A stretch of DNA of 64,000 nt from Acidovorax sp. T1 (GCF_002176815.1 NZ_CP021648.1:1620001-1684000), one strand, 5' to 3'; positions 27,662 through 37,418 are shown, counted from the first letter of the stretch. A program made the numbers and translations. Notes: generated by a model from the sequence alone, not told the origin.

Positions 27662-28629
27662 TGCGCGCGAGCCTCCAGCGCCGCGCACTGGTTGTCCCAG
27701 GTGTCGGTGAAGGTCACCGTGGTGGGCATGGCGAAGGTGCTCACACCGTAGTAACTGGTGCCCTGGCACGGGTTGGAGAACCAGGCGCCGATGGAGCAGT
27801 TCGCGCCCGTGCAGGACTGGCTGTAGTAGGTCTGGTAGCAGAAGTAGCCGTCGATGCGTGATGGCCCTGGGGTCTGGGGGATCTGCGCGTTGAGCGTGCC
27901 GGGCACGTTCTGCGATCCGAGGTCCATGTAGACCTGGCCGCTGCCCTTGTCGAGGGTGAAGACGTGCATCAGGTAGCTGTTGGATCCGCAGCTGAAATCG
28001 AAGGCCAGGTAGTCGACGCAGGCCGGGCAGGGATCGGCCGTGACGCGGGTCAGGAACTGCCCGTCCGAACAGCCAGGCGTCTGCACCGGGGTGACGATGA
28101 GCACCTTGTCGCAGGACAGCGTGTCCGTCGTCCGGTACTGATGACACAGCGCGGTCTCGAAGCGGTCCGGCGTGGTGGTGGTCTGCGCCGTGCAGCCGCT
28201 GTAGGTGCCGGCGATGTTGCCGGCGATGGCCTGCGGATCCGCGGTGATGGTCTTGGCGGCGGTCAGCAGCGGATCGTTCGGCGCGATGCTGAAGCTCGGC
28301 CGGCGGGTGGGGTTGGTCTGCGAGAAGTTGACCGCGTTGCAGGCCTGCGCGGCATAGCCACCGCTGTTGCCCGGTCCCGTGCAGGCATTCGCCGCTGCCG
28401 CTGCAGGTGCTGAGATGCCCGGGCTGCCGAAGTAGGACGTCTGCGGCGGGTTGGTGGTGTAGCCGGGCACGCTGGATTGGGCGGTGTTGCCATTGATCTG
28501 GCTGCGGCCCGCGGTGTTGCCGCTGCGGCCGAGCGCCGCGCCCTGGTTGAAGGCATCGGACAGGGTTTGGGCCTGGACCGATAGGCTCAGCGCTGCGATC
28601 AGCAGTGCGGCGGTGGTTTGCAGGCTCAT
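27658..28629 (-). CDS. traN: TraN, N-terminal half as a separate protein
   Basis: 323 residues with signal peptide MSLQTTAALLIAALSLSVQA. The segment SVPGYTTNPPQTSYFG corresponds to the N-terminal motif ESIPGYNANPDETKYYG of F TraN, and cysteines are frequent in the second half. In F and related plasmids this region is continuous with the part encoded by the following gene. Here it ends in a stop overlapping the next start. The two products together are 734 residues, within the range of longer TraN proteins, and would need to associate in the outer membrane. Confidence 0.78.
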   Translation of the reverse strand: MSLQTTAALLIAALSLSVQAQTLSDAFNQGAALGRSGNTAGRSQINGNTAQSSVPGYTTNPPQTSYFGSPGISAPAAAAANACTGPGNSGGYAAQACNAVNFSQTNPTRRPSFSIAPNDPLLTAAKTITADPQAIAGNIAGTYSGCTAQTTTTPDRFETALCHQYRTTDTLSCDKVLIVTPVQTPGCSDGQFLTRVTADPCPACVDYLAFDFSCGSNSYLMHVFTLDKGSGQVYMDLGSQNVPGTLNAQIPQTPGPSRIDGYFCYQTYYSQSCTGANCSIGAWFSNPCQGTSYYGVSTFAMPTTVTFTDTWDNQCAALEARAQ

Positions 28630-29408
28630 GACTTGCGCAGCCTCTGCAAGATCGTGCTCGCGCGCGGCGTGGCTTCGGGGCTTGCGCGCAGCATCGCGTC
28701 CAGTGCGTAGTCCAAGCTCACGTCACCCGAGACTGACAAGAAGTTGGCTTGAGATGCCGGTGCTGCGCAGCCCGTGCCAGAGCATCGGGGCAGCTCGGGC
28801 ACCGAGCCGAAGCCCGGTGTGCCCGGCCTGGGCTCGTCGGCCAGGGTCAGCACGAACGTCGGAGCGGCGCTGACCTGGAAGCGCGTGAAGGCGTCGGGGT
28901 CGATCACCCACGACACACGGCGGGTCTCGATCAGCTCGCCCACCGCCTCCAGGGTCTGGCGCATCGATTGGGCCTTGAGCCCGCGCAGCACCAAGGTGGC
29001 ACCCGATCGGGCAGCCTGGTCGACCAGCCGCTGCAGGCTGCCGCGCGGCATGTCGAGGGTGATGAAGATGCGCAGCGCACTGATGCCACTCGTGGCCGGG
29101 GGCGGCGCGGTGAGTGCTGCACCCTGCCTGGCCATCGCCGCGATATCGATGATGCCCGCTGCGGGTGGGGTGGCCGCATCGGGTGCGATGCGGGGGATCG
29201 CGCGCGTGGGCTGGGTGGTCAGGCGATCTGGCGTCGGAAGCGGTTGGGCCTTGAGGGCCCGCGCCATGTCGTCCGGACTTGGCCACTGGGGTGATGGCCG
29301 GGACGATTGCGATGGAGGTGCCGACTGGCCGAGCGCGACGCACGGCACGAGGACGGCGGCCGCGAGCCAGCGCCAGTGGCCACGCGATCGCTCAGTAGGC
29401 GCCGGCAC
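28626..29408 (-). CDS. trbC: F-type pilus assembly protein TrbC
   Basis: 260 residues with a signal peptide, a proline-rich linker and a TrbC-type domain. That domain contains ISALRIFITLDMPRGSL followed by GATLVLRGL and an ending of the thioredoxin-like kind (DPDAFTRFQVSAAPTFVL). Family members are periplasmic and needed for pilus assembly. Start is a GTG at 29408, overlapping the traU stop by 17 nt; no better in-frame start follows. The stop overlaps traN by ATGA. Confidence 0.85.
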   Translation of the reverse strand: MPAPTERSRGHWRWLAAAVLVPCVALGQSAPPSQSSRPSPQWPSPDDMARALKAQPLPTPDRLTTQPTRAIPRIAPDAATPPAAGIIDIAAMARQGAALTAPPPATSGISALRIFITLDMPRGSLQRLVDQAARSGATLVLRGLKAQSMRQTLEAVGELIETRRVSWVIDPDAFTRFQVSAAPTFVLTLADEPRPGTPGFGSVPELPRCSGTGCAAPASQANFLSVSGDVSLDYALDAMLRASPEATPRASTILQRLRKS

Positions 29409-30429
29409 AGCAGTTCCTCTTGCGAAAGATCTGGTAAGCGAAGTCTTCGCCGCTCACCGGATAGGCCTTGCCGGAGCCCCAGATCATGGTGGTGCGTCCG
29501 TACGGCTGACAGCACTGGCCGCCCTCCTTGGCGGTGGCCGGCACCGGATAGACCATCTGCAGCTTGTAGTGGGTCTTGTCCATGATCGGCAGCGGGTAGT
29601 AGCCGCAAAGACCCTGACTGCCGGCACCGTCGAAGGTGGTGAGCTGGCGATGCATCTTGGCCGTCATGCGCTCAGCCAGCAGCACCGAGGCCTGTACGTC
29701 ACCCACATGAGCACTGACATGGCCGGTCATCGGATAGATCGACCCTTGGCAGCCTGCACACCAGAACAGGCTGGCCAAGGGCATACCTGCGCTGGCGGCG
29801 ACACAGTCGGCCGCACAGGCCGCCTTGGCAACGACGTTGGCGAACAGAACCGCCTCGGGGTTCAGGATCGCTGCCAGTTCGTCGTCGGCCCACAGCGGGT
29901 CGACTTCAGTCAGGTAGGCCAGATCCAGCGGGCCCTTTTCCAGGCAGGGGAAGTCGAGCAGCACTTCCAGCCAGCTGAGGATCGGGTTGGCGTACCAGTG
30001 CACCTGGTAGAAGCTGTTGCGGGTCTGGCTGTCGTGGCCCACCTGCGCGCCGCGCGGCACTTCGATGCCGGGATCGATGGCCAGGCCGCCGAGGCCGACC
30101 ATGCAGAAGGGTGTGCGCGTGACGTCGACCAGGCGCACCGGCTCCCAGAAGCCGATCGCCACGCCGATGCGCGGTGGGTTGCTGCAGAAGCACACCGGTG
30201 ATGACGGGTTGGAGATGTCGGGTTGGCCGTCCGAGACGAGGGTGGCCGAACCGAGGGTCAACGGAAACATGCAGCTCCAGCAGATGTCGGTGATCGGGTT
30301 CATGAACTGGCCGTGGCACGTCGGCCCGGCGGCAACAGGCGTGGCCAGGCCGGCCAGGCTGGCCAGCACCGCCAAGGTGGCGACGATCCGGCGGCGCAGA
30401 CGGGTCAGTGCGGAGCTACAGCAGTTCAT
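29392..30429 (-). CDS. traU: conjugal transfer protein TraU
   Basis: 345 residues with a signal peptide and many cysteines. Characteristic segments are NPITDICWSCMFPL, then PFCMVGLGG, LFWCAGCQGSIYPMTGH and, near the C-terminus, CGYYPLPIMDKTHYK. This is the well-conserved periplasmic TraU of F-type systems, required for efficient DNA transfer. Start and stop overlap traW and trbC. Confidence 0.93.
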   Translation of the reverse strand: MNCCSSALTRLRRRIVATLAVLASLAGLATPVAAGPTCHGQFMNPITDICWSCMFPLTLGSATLVSDGQPDISNPSSPVCFCSNPPRIGVAIGFWEPVRLVDVTRTPFCMVGLGGLAIDPGIEVPRGAQVGHDSQTRNSFYQVHWYANPILSWLEVLLDFPCLEKGPLDLAYLTEVDPLWADDELAAILNPEAVLFANVVAKAACAADCVAASAGMPLASLFWCAGCQGSIYPMTGHVSAHVGDVQASVLLAERMTAKMHRQLTTFDGAGSQGLCGYYPLPIMDKTHYKLQMVYPVPATAKEGGQCCQPYGRTTMIWGSGKAYPVSGEDFAYQIFRKRNCCAGAY

Positions 30430-31066
30430 CGATGCGCAGCCTCTTGCCGTCCTGCGTGACGAGCGCGGGCACGTGGCGGATCCCGAGCTGGGTGGTGAGG
30501 TGACCTTGCTGGTCGTAGAACACAGCCAGCTTCCAGCGCCGCATCAGGTCGAGATAGGAGCCGCCGGTCAGGATCAGCTTCACTTGGCCCTTGCGTTCGC
30601 CGAGCAGGCGCTGCGCCTGGTCGAGTTGGGTGGTGTCGCGGGCATCGATGAACAGCAGGGGACGCGACAGCGACACGGTGTCGAGCGGATTGACCCGCGT
30701 GCCGGGCGCCACGATGACCCGGCCCTCGGCGTCGGTGATGGGGTAAGGCACCTCGATGCTCGGGTCGAAGTGAAAGCTCCGCGCACGGGTGGTCTTGGTG
30801 ATGCCGGGCACCGGCGCTGGCTGCTCGACCTCGCGCTGGATGCGCGCCTGACTCTCGCGCTGCAGGCGGGACAAGTCGCCGTTGGCTTGCATCTGGCGCA
30901 GCTTGGTCTGGATCACCTCGAGCAGGCTGGGCTCCGCAATGGCGTAGACCGGACCGATCACACCGAGGTCCCGGGCGTGCGCGCAGTGGCTGGCGAGCAC
31001 CGCGACCGCTGCGATGGCCGTGATCACCATGGCTGGCGGGCGGAACCTGGGCTCAGAACAGCGCAT
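30416..31066 (-). CDS. traW: F-type pilus assembly protein TraW
   Basis: 216 residues from the ATG at 31066, which gives a signal peptide (MVITAIAAVAVLASHCAHA) ahead of the mature start RDLGVIGPVYAI, typical of TraW. The C-terminal part contains LLFIDARDTTQLDQA and GIRHVPALVTQDG, also typical. The longer frame upstream lies inside the S26 peptidase gene and is rejected. It overlaps the peptidase gene by 14 nt. Confidence 0.9.
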   Translation of the reverse strand: MRCSEPRFRPPAMVITAIAAVAVLASHCAHARDLGVIGPVYAIAEPSLLEVIQTKLRQMQANGDLSRLQRESQARIQREVEQPAPVPGITKTTRARSFHFDPSIEVPYPITDAEGRVIVAPGTRVNPLDTVSLSRPLLFIDARDTTQLDQAQRLLGERKGQVKLILTGGSYLDLMRRWKLAVFYDQQGHLTTQLGIRHVPALVTQDGKRLRIDELL

Positions 31067-31655
31067 GGGCGCGACCGATGATCTGGGCCTGCGACACCCA
31101 GCCGGTGAGCCCGTACCTGGAATCCAGGCTGTCCGGGTGCGGGGAACGCACGTAATAGGCGCCATCCGGCAGCGTGCCGGTGGGCCCGGGTTCGAGCGTC
31201 AGTCCTTGTCGGCTGAGAGGCTTGGCTCGGCCCACGGCGTGGCCATTGACGAAGTAGTCACGCTCCACCTGGGTCACCACGTCGCCGGACATGCCGGCGA
31301 TCTCTTTGATGAACGTGACGCCGGCCGGGTAGGGGCCGCCACCGAGCCAACGAAAAGCCACGTAGTCGCCCCTGCCGGGCTGCTCACCACGGTGGATCAG
31401 GAAGAGCCGGACCGGCAGGCTCTCCGTGACGTTGAGTGCCACCGTGAAGTGCGCATCGAACCACGCGGCGGCCAGCGCTGCCAACAGGTAGACGAGGGTC
31501 CAGCGTTTGAAGTGCCGGATCAGCCGCTCGCGAAAAGCCGCGCGGTCGAAGCGCCGGACGAGGGCTTGCGGCGTGAAGGCGGCGATCGCCGGGAAGTGGC
31601 GGGCGAGTGCCGAGGCAGCTGGTGTGGAGGTTGGGGCGGGTGGATGGTCGTTCAC
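31053..31655 (-). CDS. S26 signal peptidase, TrhF/TraF-type pilin processing enzyme
   Basis: 200 residues from the GTG at 31655, which has TAGGAG upstream. One membrane segment (about 52-65) precedes a periplasmic S26 peptidase domain with the catalytic serine in NVTESLP (S79) and lysine in TFIKEIAG (K117). In related MOBH/F-type elements this gene (trhF/traF of the P type) sits between trbI and traW, as here, and probably matures the pilin. Confidence 0.88.
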   Translation of the reverse strand: MNDHPPAPTSTPAASALARHFPAIAAFTPQALVRRFDRAAFRERLIRHFKRWTLVYLLAALAAAWFDAHFTVALNVTESLPVRLFLIHRGEQPGRGDYVAFRWLGGGPYPAGVTFIKEIAGMSGDVVTQVERDYFVNGHAVGRAKPLSRQGLTLEPGPTGTLPDGAYYVRSPHPDSLDSRYGLTGWVSQAQIIGRAHALF

Positions 31656-31663
31656 GAGCGCTC

Positions 31664-32029
31664 CTACAAGCCGAGCCGCCGGCGCACATCCGGCGTCAGA
31701 TCGATCAGTTGGGCGCCGGAACCCAGCACCGCACCGCGGGTGAGCACCAGGCAGCCGCACTCCTCGGGCAGCGACTCGATCAGCTTGCTGACCTCGCCCC
31801 CGAAGGCCGCAACGCGCTGGATCGCCATGGCGCGCTCGGTGTCGCTGGTGTCGCGCTTGACGAGCATCGCGGCGACCTGGCTCTCCTTGAGGCGATAGAG
31901 CTCGGCGACGTCCAGCGTGCCGAAGGTGGGCTTCTGGGCGCGCAGCAACCACGCCGAGACGCCCCCCACCATGGCCAGGCTGAGCAAGGCGTTGATGGCG
32001 ATCAGCAGCGCCGCGTCGCGTCGAGTCAT
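31664..32029 (-). CDS. trbI: F-type conjugation protein TrbI
   Basis: 121 residues with one N-terminal membrane helix (LLIAINALLSLAMVGGVSAW) and a helical periplasmic part ending CGCLVLTRGAVLGSGAQLIDLT. Size, topology and place after traC match the F-type TrbI inner-membrane protein involved in pilus retraction and assembly. The start overlaps the traC stop by ATGA. Confidence 0.82.
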   Translation of the reverse strand: MTRRDAALLIAINALLSLAMVGGVSAWLLRAQKPTFGTLDVAELYRLKESQVAAMLVKRDTSDTERAMAIQRVAAFGGEVSKLIESLPEECGCLVLTRGAVLGSGAQLIDLTPDVRRRLGL

Positions 32030-34611
32030 GCGGCCGCCCTGTCGCGCAGCACGGCATCAATGGCCTGCGACACGTCCATGCCTGTCGCCCGTTTGGCATT
32101 GATGGCGCCGAAGTCCTCGGCCCGGCTGCTGAAGAGCAGCAGGCTGTAGGGGTCGACGATCAACCGGCCGATGCCGTTGCCGGCCGGTGAGTGGATGAAG
32201 ACCTCGGAGAACGCGCCGTGTTCGGTGCGCAGCGACTGCAGGAGCCGCTTCATCGCGTCGTCCATGGTGAGCTGGCCGAGCTTGTCCATCATCTCGATGG
32301 ACTCGGGTTTCTGGCGCAGCAGGAACATCCAGTCGGAGTTGTCCAGTGCCGCTTTCGCCGCCGGGTTGCGGTAGTAGTCGTCCACGCCCTGGGTGGCCGA
32401 CATGAAGGCGCCCTTGTACTTGCGCGCTCGGCGGTAGCCGGCCTCGATGAACTCGGCCGTGGCGCCACCCGACAGCAGGTCCCAGGCCTCGTCGATGATC
32501 ACGATCTTCTTGCGATCACGTGAGAAGTACATCTCACGGGTGATGCGGTACATCACGATCAGCAGCACCACGGTCTGCAGGTCCTTCTTGGCCTTGAGCT
32601 CTTCGAGCTCCAGCACGATGAAGTCGCTGCTGAAGTCGATGGTGGCGTGCGAGTCGAAGTACTTGCCGTAGGTGCCGTCTCGTGTGTAGGGCTGCAGCAT
32701 GGCGGCCAGGTCCTTCAGGCGCCGGTCGCCCTCTGCGACGGGGGCATTGCCGTCCAGGTCGCTGTCCTTGGGGTCGTCGAGTCGGCCGGTGGCGAGCAGA
32801 TCGTGGATGTCGGTGACGGTCATCTCACGTCCCTTGGCACGCCAGACCTTCTTGATCGCCGCCCCGAGCGTCGAATACTGAAAGCCCTCCAGCGGTTCGC
32901 GTGGCGAGACCATCTGGGCGAGCAGGGGCTGCAACAGCTCCATGTCCTCGTCGATGTCGTCGACGAAGGTGAACGGGTTCAGCGACAGGCCGGCGTTCTC
33001 GGTGAACTCGATGAAGCTGCCGCCAAAGTTTCGACAGGCCTTCTCGTACGAGCGGCCGACGTCGATGATCCAGACGCGAGCGCCGGTGCCGAGATAGGCG
33101 GCGGCGATCTCGTTGAGCAGCAGCGACTTGCCGGATCCCGAGGTCCCGGCGATCGCGACGTTGTAGTTGCCGGCCGGGTTGTCGTAGACGTCGAGCTGCA
33201 TCACCTGGCCGCGTCGGCCGCCCAGCAGCAGCACTGGCGTGCCGGTGCCTTGCCACTCCGCGACCAGAGGTGCGAGGTGCACCGCGTTGGCCGAGGTCTT
33301 GGTGGTCACGCGCTTCATGCGGCCGAGGTCGCCATGGAAGGCGGGCGACATCGTCATCGGCAGCGAGCCGATCAGGCCCTGGGTCATCATCATGGTGTCG
33401 CGCGAGAGCTCGAATCCACGCGCACGGAAGACTGAGCGGGCCGACTGCTCGGCGCGAGCCATGTCGCGCAGGGGTGCGAAGAGCGCCACCTGGTGATGGA
33501 GGTCGACGAGTTGCTGGCCGTCGTCCATGGCCTTGAGCACGATGTCCCAGTCGGCCTTGCGCTCCTGCATGTCGGGCAGGAAGCGCGCCATGTAGCTCGT
33601 GGCGTTGGTGGTGGCGCGGGCCGCTTTGAGATAGGCCCAGTTGCGCGTGGCCTCGGGGTCGAGCACATGCACGCCGAGCGTGATCATGAAAGGGCAGGGG
33701 TACTGCAGGGTGGCCTGGTAGAGGTCGCCGATCAGGCTGCCCATGTTCCACAGCGCGAAGCGCGGCGGGAAGGAACGCACGGACAGCAGGCGCAGCTCGC
33801 GGCCTTCGGCCTTGGCTGGGTTGCTGAGCTCGATGCCGGTCTGGCGGATGAAGAGTCGGGTCGAGCGGTCGACCACCTGATCGCGCAGTTCCCTGCCCGG
33901 GTCGTAGGTCAATGGCAGGCCCTCGCCGCTCTGGCGGTGCGGATCGACCAGCGCGGACACCCAGTTGATGAGTTCGGTCGCGGTCCAGGGTCGCGACGGA
34001 AAACCCGCTGCGTGCAGCGTGGCGCGGTGTCCGTCGCGCAGCAGCAGCAGCTCGTCGATACGACTCAGGTTCTCCGGGCTGCCCGGCAGCGAGACACTGA
34101 CGACCAGCCGGAAATTCCGGAATAGGTAGCTCTGGTTGGGCAGCAGCGATTGGCGGGCGCCTGCCAGGTAGTGCCCGACGCGACGGCGCGCCATGGTGCG
34201 GTGGATATTGCCGTGTCGGCCAGGACGTCCGAGCTCGTCGAACTCAGGCACGACTTCATCGGGCAATCGCAGGTCGGCGTAGCGGCCGAGCGTGCCGCGG
34301 ATGTCGGGGCTGGCCAGCAGGTGGAACTGGATACCGGTGCCGGCAGGGGATGCGGCATAGAGCGCGGTGAGCACCCGCGCCATGTCCTCGTCGGCCCCGG
34401 ATTGCGGGCGAACTTCCAGGCAGAAGCCCAGCGCGTCCCGGTTGACGAAGATCTGGTGGTCCTCGAGGTAGGCCCGGTACGGTAACCATCGAGACAGGCT
34501 GGCGCTGTCGTCGAGAGCCGGCGCTCGACCGGTGCGCGAGCCTGGCAGCAGATCGGTGGCGCGAACATTCGCGAGGGCCGATTCGAGATCGTTGATCAGG
34601 TTGCGCAGCAT
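32026..34611 (-). CDS. traC: type IV secretion ATPase TraC (VirB4 family)
   Basis: 861 residues. Walker A GTSGSGKS is at 489-496, followed by the VirB4-type region and a Walker B KIVIIDEAWDLL in the C-terminal third. The start at ATG 34611 gives MLRNLINDLESAL two bases after the traV stop; a longer frame inside traV is rejected. TraC is the cytoplasmic ATPase that powers pilus assembly at the inner membrane. Confidence 0.94.
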   Translation of the reverse strand: MLRNLINDLESALANVRATDLLPGSRTGRAPALDDSASLSRWLPYRAYLEDHQIFVNRDALGFCLEVRPQSGADEDMARVLTALYAASPAGTGIQFHLLASPDIRGTLGRYADLRLPDEVVPEFDELGRPGRHGNIHRTMARRRVGHYLAGARQSLLPNQSYLFRNFRLVVSVSLPGSPENLSRIDELLLLRDGHRATLHAAGFPSRPWTATELINWVSALVDPHRQSGEGLPLTYDPGRELRDQVVDRSTRLFIRQTGIELSNPAKAEGRELRLLSVRSFPPRFALWNMGSLIGDLYQATLQYPCPFMITLGVHVLDPEATRNWAYLKAARATTNATSYMARFLPDMQERKADWDIVLKAMDDGQQLVDLHHQVALFAPLRDMARAEQSARSVFRARGFELSRDTMMMTQGLIGSLPMTMSPAFHGDLGRMKRVTTKTSANAVHLAPLVAEWQGTGTPVLLLGGRRGQVMQLDVYDNPAGNYNVAIAGTSGSGKSLLLNEIAAAYLGTGARVWIIDVGRSYEKACRNFGGSFIEFTENAGLSLNPFTFVDDIDEDMELLQPLLAQMVSPREPLEGFQYSTLGAAIKKVWRAKGREMTVTDIHDLLATGRLDDPKDSDLDGNAPVAEGDRRLKDLAAMLQPYTRDGTYGKYFDSHATIDFSSDFIVLELEELKAKKDLQTVVLLIVMYRITREMYFSRDRKKIVIIDEAWDLLSGGATAEFIEAGYRRARKYKGAFMSATQGVDDYYRNPAAKAALDNSDWMFLLRQKPESIEMMDKLGQLTMDDAMKRLLQSLRTEHGAFSEVFIHSPAGNGIGRLIVDPYSLLLFSSRAEDFGAINAKRATGMDVSQAIDAVLRDRAAA

Positions 34612-34613
34612 GT

Positions 34614-35207
34614 TCAGGGCTCGGTGGGAGCGAGGTCGGCCGGCGACCTCGTCTCCGGGGCCGGGGCAGGGGCCAACGAGGCGGGAGGCGTCAGTGGCGG
34701 CGTGGCGATGTCGAGCTTCGTGCGCGATGCCGGGCGGACCCGCTCGATCAGCCACCGCCCGGTGTCGATCACGACGTGCACGAAGGACGCGTCGTGCAGG
34801 TCGCCATCGGCGTCTTCCCACGGCGCGATCCACAGTCGCATCACGCGAGGGGCCGAGCGCAGTGCCGCAGGGCTGGGCGCCGTCGCGGCACCGGCCGAGG
34901 CGCCGGATGGTGGGACCATCGAGGTTCCGGTCGGCGAAGCGGGTTTGGCTTGACGGGCAGGAGCGGCGCCTGCCATCGACGCGAGGAGGCTTTGCGGTGG
35001 CAGTGGGGCCTCATGCACGGCGCGCGCTGCCAGGGGGTTGGCGTTGGCGTAGACACCGGAGACGGAAGTGCACTGGGCACCGATGGGAGCCTTGCAGGCG
35101 TAGTTCTCCGTGCTCCCGACGCCTGACAGGGAAGAGGCGCAGCCGCTCAGTACGATGGTGGTCACTACCGCCAGGCTCACCGGCGCGACCCGCGCGGTCG
35201 AGTTCAT
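34614..35207 (-). CDS. traV: outer-membrane lipoprotein TraV
   Basis: 197 residues. A lipoprotein signal peptide ends in the lipobox LSGC with the acylated C23, followed by the TraV signature ENYACKAPIGAQCTSVSGVYAN. The C-terminal third is proline-rich. TraV anchors the TraB-TraK core complex in the outer membrane. It overlaps the DsbC-like gene by 4 nt. Confidence 0.9.
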   Translation of the reverse strand: MNSTARVAPVSLAVVTTIVLSGCASSLSGVGSTENYACKAPIGAQCTSVSGVYANANPLAARAVHEAPLPPQSLLASMAGAAPARQAKPASPTGTSMVPPSGASAGAATAPSPAALRSAPRVMRLWIAPWEDADGDLHDASFVHVVIDTGRWLIERVRPASRTKLDIATPPLTPPASLAPAPAPETRSPADLAPTEP

Positions 35208-36058
35208 CGGGGGACGACCTCCGACTTGACGTCGCCTTGGGCACTGGCCGCCGATCGAGCCAGCCAGGCCTCGATCTGCTCCTTGCTCGCCGCGCCCGGC
35301 AGCATCCGGCCATCCGCAGCGATCAGCGTGGGCGTACCGTTGATGCCCAGCCGCTCGCCCAGCGCCACGTTGCGATCCACCGGATGCGGGCAGTCGGCCT
35401 GGGGTACGGCTTCACCACGCCACATCGTGGCGTGCCAGGCGGCGGTGCGATCCTTGGCGCACCAAACAGATACGGCCTTGCTGTGCGCTGCCGGGTGCAG
35501 GGACACCAGCGGCATCAGGAAGGTGTAGATCGTGACGTTGGTCAGGGCACGAAGGTCGGTTTCGAGTTTCTGGCAGTACGGGCAGTCGGGGTCGCTGAAG
35601 ATCGCCAGCACGCGTGAGCCGTTGCCGCGTACTTCCTTCATCGCGTCGGCCAGCGGTAGCGCGTCGAAGTCGATGCGTGCCAGCGTGTCCTTGCGCTCGG
35701 CGGTCAGATCCCGCTGCGACTTCATGTCGTAGAGGTGACCGAACAGGAAGTACTGGCCGCTCTGGTCGACGTAGGCCAGGTTGGCGCCCATCACCACCTC
35801 GAAGACCCCGGGCCAGGGTGTCGGGTTGACCGCACCGAAACGGGTGGACGGGTAGAGCGCCTGCAGGCGTGTGCCCATCGCGATCGCGGCGGCCGTGGTG
35901 TTGGATGCTGCAGTCGCCGTCGCGGTGGCCGCCGGGTTCGCCGATTCAGCCGCAGAGGGCAGCGCGATCGCGGCGGCCAGCAGGCCCGCGAAAACGGGGG
36001 TGAAGCTCAGTGCGCGCCAGGCACGTGTGGCCCGCGTGCGCGGCTCATTCATCGTCAT
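35204..36058 (-). CDS. DsbC-like periplasmic disulfide isomerase
   Basis: 284 residues. It has an N-terminal signal-anchor, an alanine/threonine-rich linker, a DsbC/G dimerisation-like segment (about 60-130) and a thioredoxin fold with the active site C159-P-Y-C162 and the cis-proline segment GINGTPTLI. A dsbC between traB and traV/traC is usual in SXT/IncA-C-like F-type systems, where it probably folds cysteine-rich Tra proteins. It overlaps traB by 14 nt. Confidence 0.9.
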   Translation of the reverse strand: MTMNEPRTRATRAWRALSFTPVFAGLLAAAIALPSAAESANPAATATATAASNTTAAAIAMGTRLQALYPSTRFGAVNPTPWPGVFEVVMGANLAYVDQSGQYFLFGHLYDMKSQRDLTAERKDTLARIDFDALPLADAMKEVRGNGSRVLAIFSDPDCPYCQKLETDLRALTNVTIYTFLMPLVSLHPAAHSKAVSVWCAKDRTAAWHATMWRGEAVPQADCPHPVDRNVALGERLGINGTPTLIAADGRMLPGAASKEQIEAWLARSAASAQGDVKSEVVPR

Positions 36059-37418
36059 CTTCGGAACTCCTTCGTTGGTTGGCTCGGGCTGCGAGTCGCG
36101 GATAGGTCTCGGCGTCCTGTGTGGCGGCGTCCAGTGATCCCTGCAGGGCGATGCCCTGGGTGAGCACGACGTCGACGGTGCGTCCGGCGTCGATCTCGAT
36201 CACCGGGAAGACCTTCTCGGCGAGGGTGATGTAGTACTGGGCGAGCCGATCCAGGGCCTTGCCCACGCCGGTTCCCAGGCCCGCCTGGAGTTGCTTGGCC
36301 GGGTCGACGGTGCTGGTGGTGCCCAGCGGCGAGATCGACATCGTGGTCGCGCTCTGCGTGAAGGCCTGGCCGATGCCACTGGCGACACCTGCCAACAGCG
36401 CGTTGGCCAGGATCTGGCCCTGCTTGGAGACGAGGCGGCCGCGCATGCCGGCCTTGCCGTCTTCGCCGGCGACATAGCCTTTGACCGGGACGTCGATGGC
36501 TGTCCCGTCGCGCGTGATGCACGACAGTGACTCGGTACGGATGTAGGCACGCTCGGAACTGACGTCGCCGTAGCCGGCGCCCACCACGAAGCATTCCTTG
36601 ACCTTGGAGCGGAACTGGTTGGGCAGCACCGCGTTGTCCATCAGGCGCAGCAGCACGGGCTGCGGGTTGCGCTGGGCCTGCCCGCCGGTGGGGGCATCGA
36701 GACCGCCGAGCAGCAGCGCGCGGGTGAAGGCACCACTCGGGATGTAGCGGCGGGTGTCGCGTGGTGCGGCGGTTTTGACCGCGGGGTCGGTGCCGGGCTT
36801 CGCGGCCTGGCCCGAGGCCGTATCGGCCAGCGTGATGCTCACGATTCCCGACAGCGGGGCGGCCTGCAGGCCATTCGAGCCGGGTGCCGGCATCGGGCCG
36901 AAGCTGCCGGCACGGTTCGGCTGTGGGGGTGGAGGGGGCGGGAGCTGCGGGAGGGCCGCAGCGCGTTGCTGCCCGCTGCCGGTTTGCGCCCCATTGGCCG
37001 CGTCGGGACCAAAGCTCGGACGGGTGGCCGGTGCCGCGATCGGAGGCGGAGGCAGGGCGGTGAGTCCACCGTTTGCGGAGCCCGCAGCGCCACTGCCTTC
37101 GAGCTTGCGCAGCCGCTCGATCATCTCGCGGCTCTGGCCTTCCATTTCGCTGTCGCGTTGGGCGAGCTCGCGCGACTTCTGCTCGATCGCGCGCAGTTGG
37201 GCGTCGGCTTGCCCACGCCAGGCATCGCGCGGATCGACCTGGGCGCCGGGCGCCAGGATGTTGGTCGACTTGGGCTTGGACTGGCGTTCGGTGGCGGGCT
37301 TCGAGCCAGTGAGCGACACCGAGAAGACCGTGCCGATGACGATCACCGCGCCGACTCCTGCCAGCAGCAGGTACTGGCGGCGCTTGACGGCCACCGAACT
37401 GGGGACGGACTCAGTCAT
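36045..37418 (-). CDS. traB: conjugal transfer protein TraB (VirB10 family)
   Basis: 457 residues. One membrane helix lies near residues 15-33, then a coiled-coil stretch (about 70-105), a long proline/glycine-rich linker, and a C-terminal VirB10/TraB domain beginning around RYIPSGAFTRALLLGGLDAP. TraB spans the envelope and links inner- and outer-membrane complexes. It overlaps traK by 8 nt. Confidence 0.93.
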   Translation of the reverse strand: MTESVPSSVAVKRRQYLLLAGVGAVIVIGTVFSVSLTGSKPATERQSKPKSTNILAPGAQVDPRDAWRGQADAQLRAIEQKSRELAQRDSEMEGQSREMIERLRKLEGSGAAGSANGGLTALPPPPIAAPATRPSFGPDAANGAQTGSGQQRAAALPQLPPPPPPQPNRAGSFGPMPAPGSNGLQAAPLSGIVSITLADTASGQAAKPGTDPAVKTAAPRDTRRYIPSGAFTRALLLGGLDAPTGGQAQRNPQPVLLRLMDNAVLPNQFRSKVKECFVVGAGYGDVSSERAYIRTESLSCITRDGTAIDVPVKGYVAGEDGKAGMRGRLVSKQGQILANALLAGVASGIGQAFTQSATTMSISPLGTTSTVDPAKQLQAGLGTGVGKALDRLAQYYITLAEKVFPVIEIDAGRTVDVVLTQGIALQGSLDAATQDAETYPRLAARANQRRSSEDDDE

